This document shows positions 5,049 through 5,109 of a DNA stretch of 5,109 nt, piece by piece. The notes beneath the pieces were generated by a model, which was not told the DNA's origin, did no database searches, and saw nothing but the letters and a program-made list of their open reading frames with translations. Made by a program: the position numbers and the translations under genes. Numbering within the stretch: position 1 is the stretch's first letter; each line of letters starts with the position of its first letter. This DNA is from Nitrospinota bacterium (GTDB taxonomy: Bacteria > JAUXIQ01). Location: positions 1-5,109 of the forward strand of contig JAUXIQ010000180.1 of assembly GCA_030620925.1 (NCBI GenBank). Direction: 5' to 3'.

Positions 5049-5109
5049 ATGTCTTACGAGACGCTACTTTACGAGGTAAAGGACGGGATTGCCACCATTA
5101 CCATTAACC
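5049..5109 (+). CDS. Crotonase-family (enoyl-CoA hydratase/isomerase) protein, N-terminal fragment
   Basis: ATG at 5049 opens a frame of 20 complete codons that runs off the right edge. The peptide begins MSYETLLYEVKDG and continues IATITIN. This is the first beta hairpin of crotonases, where a polar strand and a Gly turn lead into a hydrophobic TITIN strand that is normally followed by RP. The minus-strand crotonase of this window starts in the same way (MAFENIRYEKEGHIVRLTIN). A strong ribosome site lies at 5034-5040. The gene is divergent from the 4811-4026 crotonase gene and may share control with it. The active-site residues are outside the window, so the reaction cannot be inferred. Confidence 0.85.
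   Translation, partial: MSYETLLYEVKDGIATITIN

Overview
This window looks like bacterial chromosome with moderate to slightly high GC. It is packed with crotonase-superfamily genes and acyl-CoA or oxidoreductase enzymes, together with an ECF sigma factor / zinc-finger anti-sigma factor / periplasmic sensor cassette. That mix suggests a Gram-negative anaerobic degrader of fatty or aromatic acids, such as a Desulfobacterota-like or syntrophic bacterium. The taxonomic guess is inference from gene content only. The Gram-negative part rests on the predicted periplasmic LTXXQ-type protein.

Layout. Positions 2-100 (+) hold the last 32 codons of a crotonase-family gene. A good sigma70-like promoter (153-182) precedes an ACMSD-type amidohydrolase (299-1153, +), which ends at a long hairpin (1207-1241). 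A separate short-chain dehydrogenase follows (1347-2090, +). A perfect 12-bp hairpin flanked by A and T runs (2091-2121) separates it from a convergent three-gene operon on the minus strand: ECF sigma factor (3741-3136), membrane anti-sigma factor with an HxxxCxxC motif (3139-2621) and a secreted Spy/CpxP/ZraP-like protein (2624-2136). Both junctions in this operon are 4-nt ATGA stop/start overlaps. Upstream of the sigma gene is a candidate ECF-type promoter, TGTAAAC-N16-CGTC, and then a gene-free stretch of about 280 bp with a direct repeat spaced exactly 50 bp and inverted repeats. Beyond it lies a complete crotonase gene on the minus strand (4811-4026). Divergent from that is the start of another crotonase gene (5049 onward, +).

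How it fits together. The crotonases, the SDR (3-hydroxyacyl-CoA or alcohol dehydrogenase type) and the amidohydrolase plausibly act in one catabolic programme of beta-oxidation-like steps, but nothing in the sequence fixes a substrate. The sigma cassette looks like a self-contained envelope or metal stress switch: the sensor protein acts in the periplasm, the anti-sigma factor spans the inner membrane, and the sigma factor activates its own promoter. It resembles the logic of Cnr/Ncc metal-responsive systems, although the sensor belongs to the LTXXQ group. It may have no metabolic link to its neighbours. I see no RNA genes, IS elements, CRISPR arrays or phage genes.
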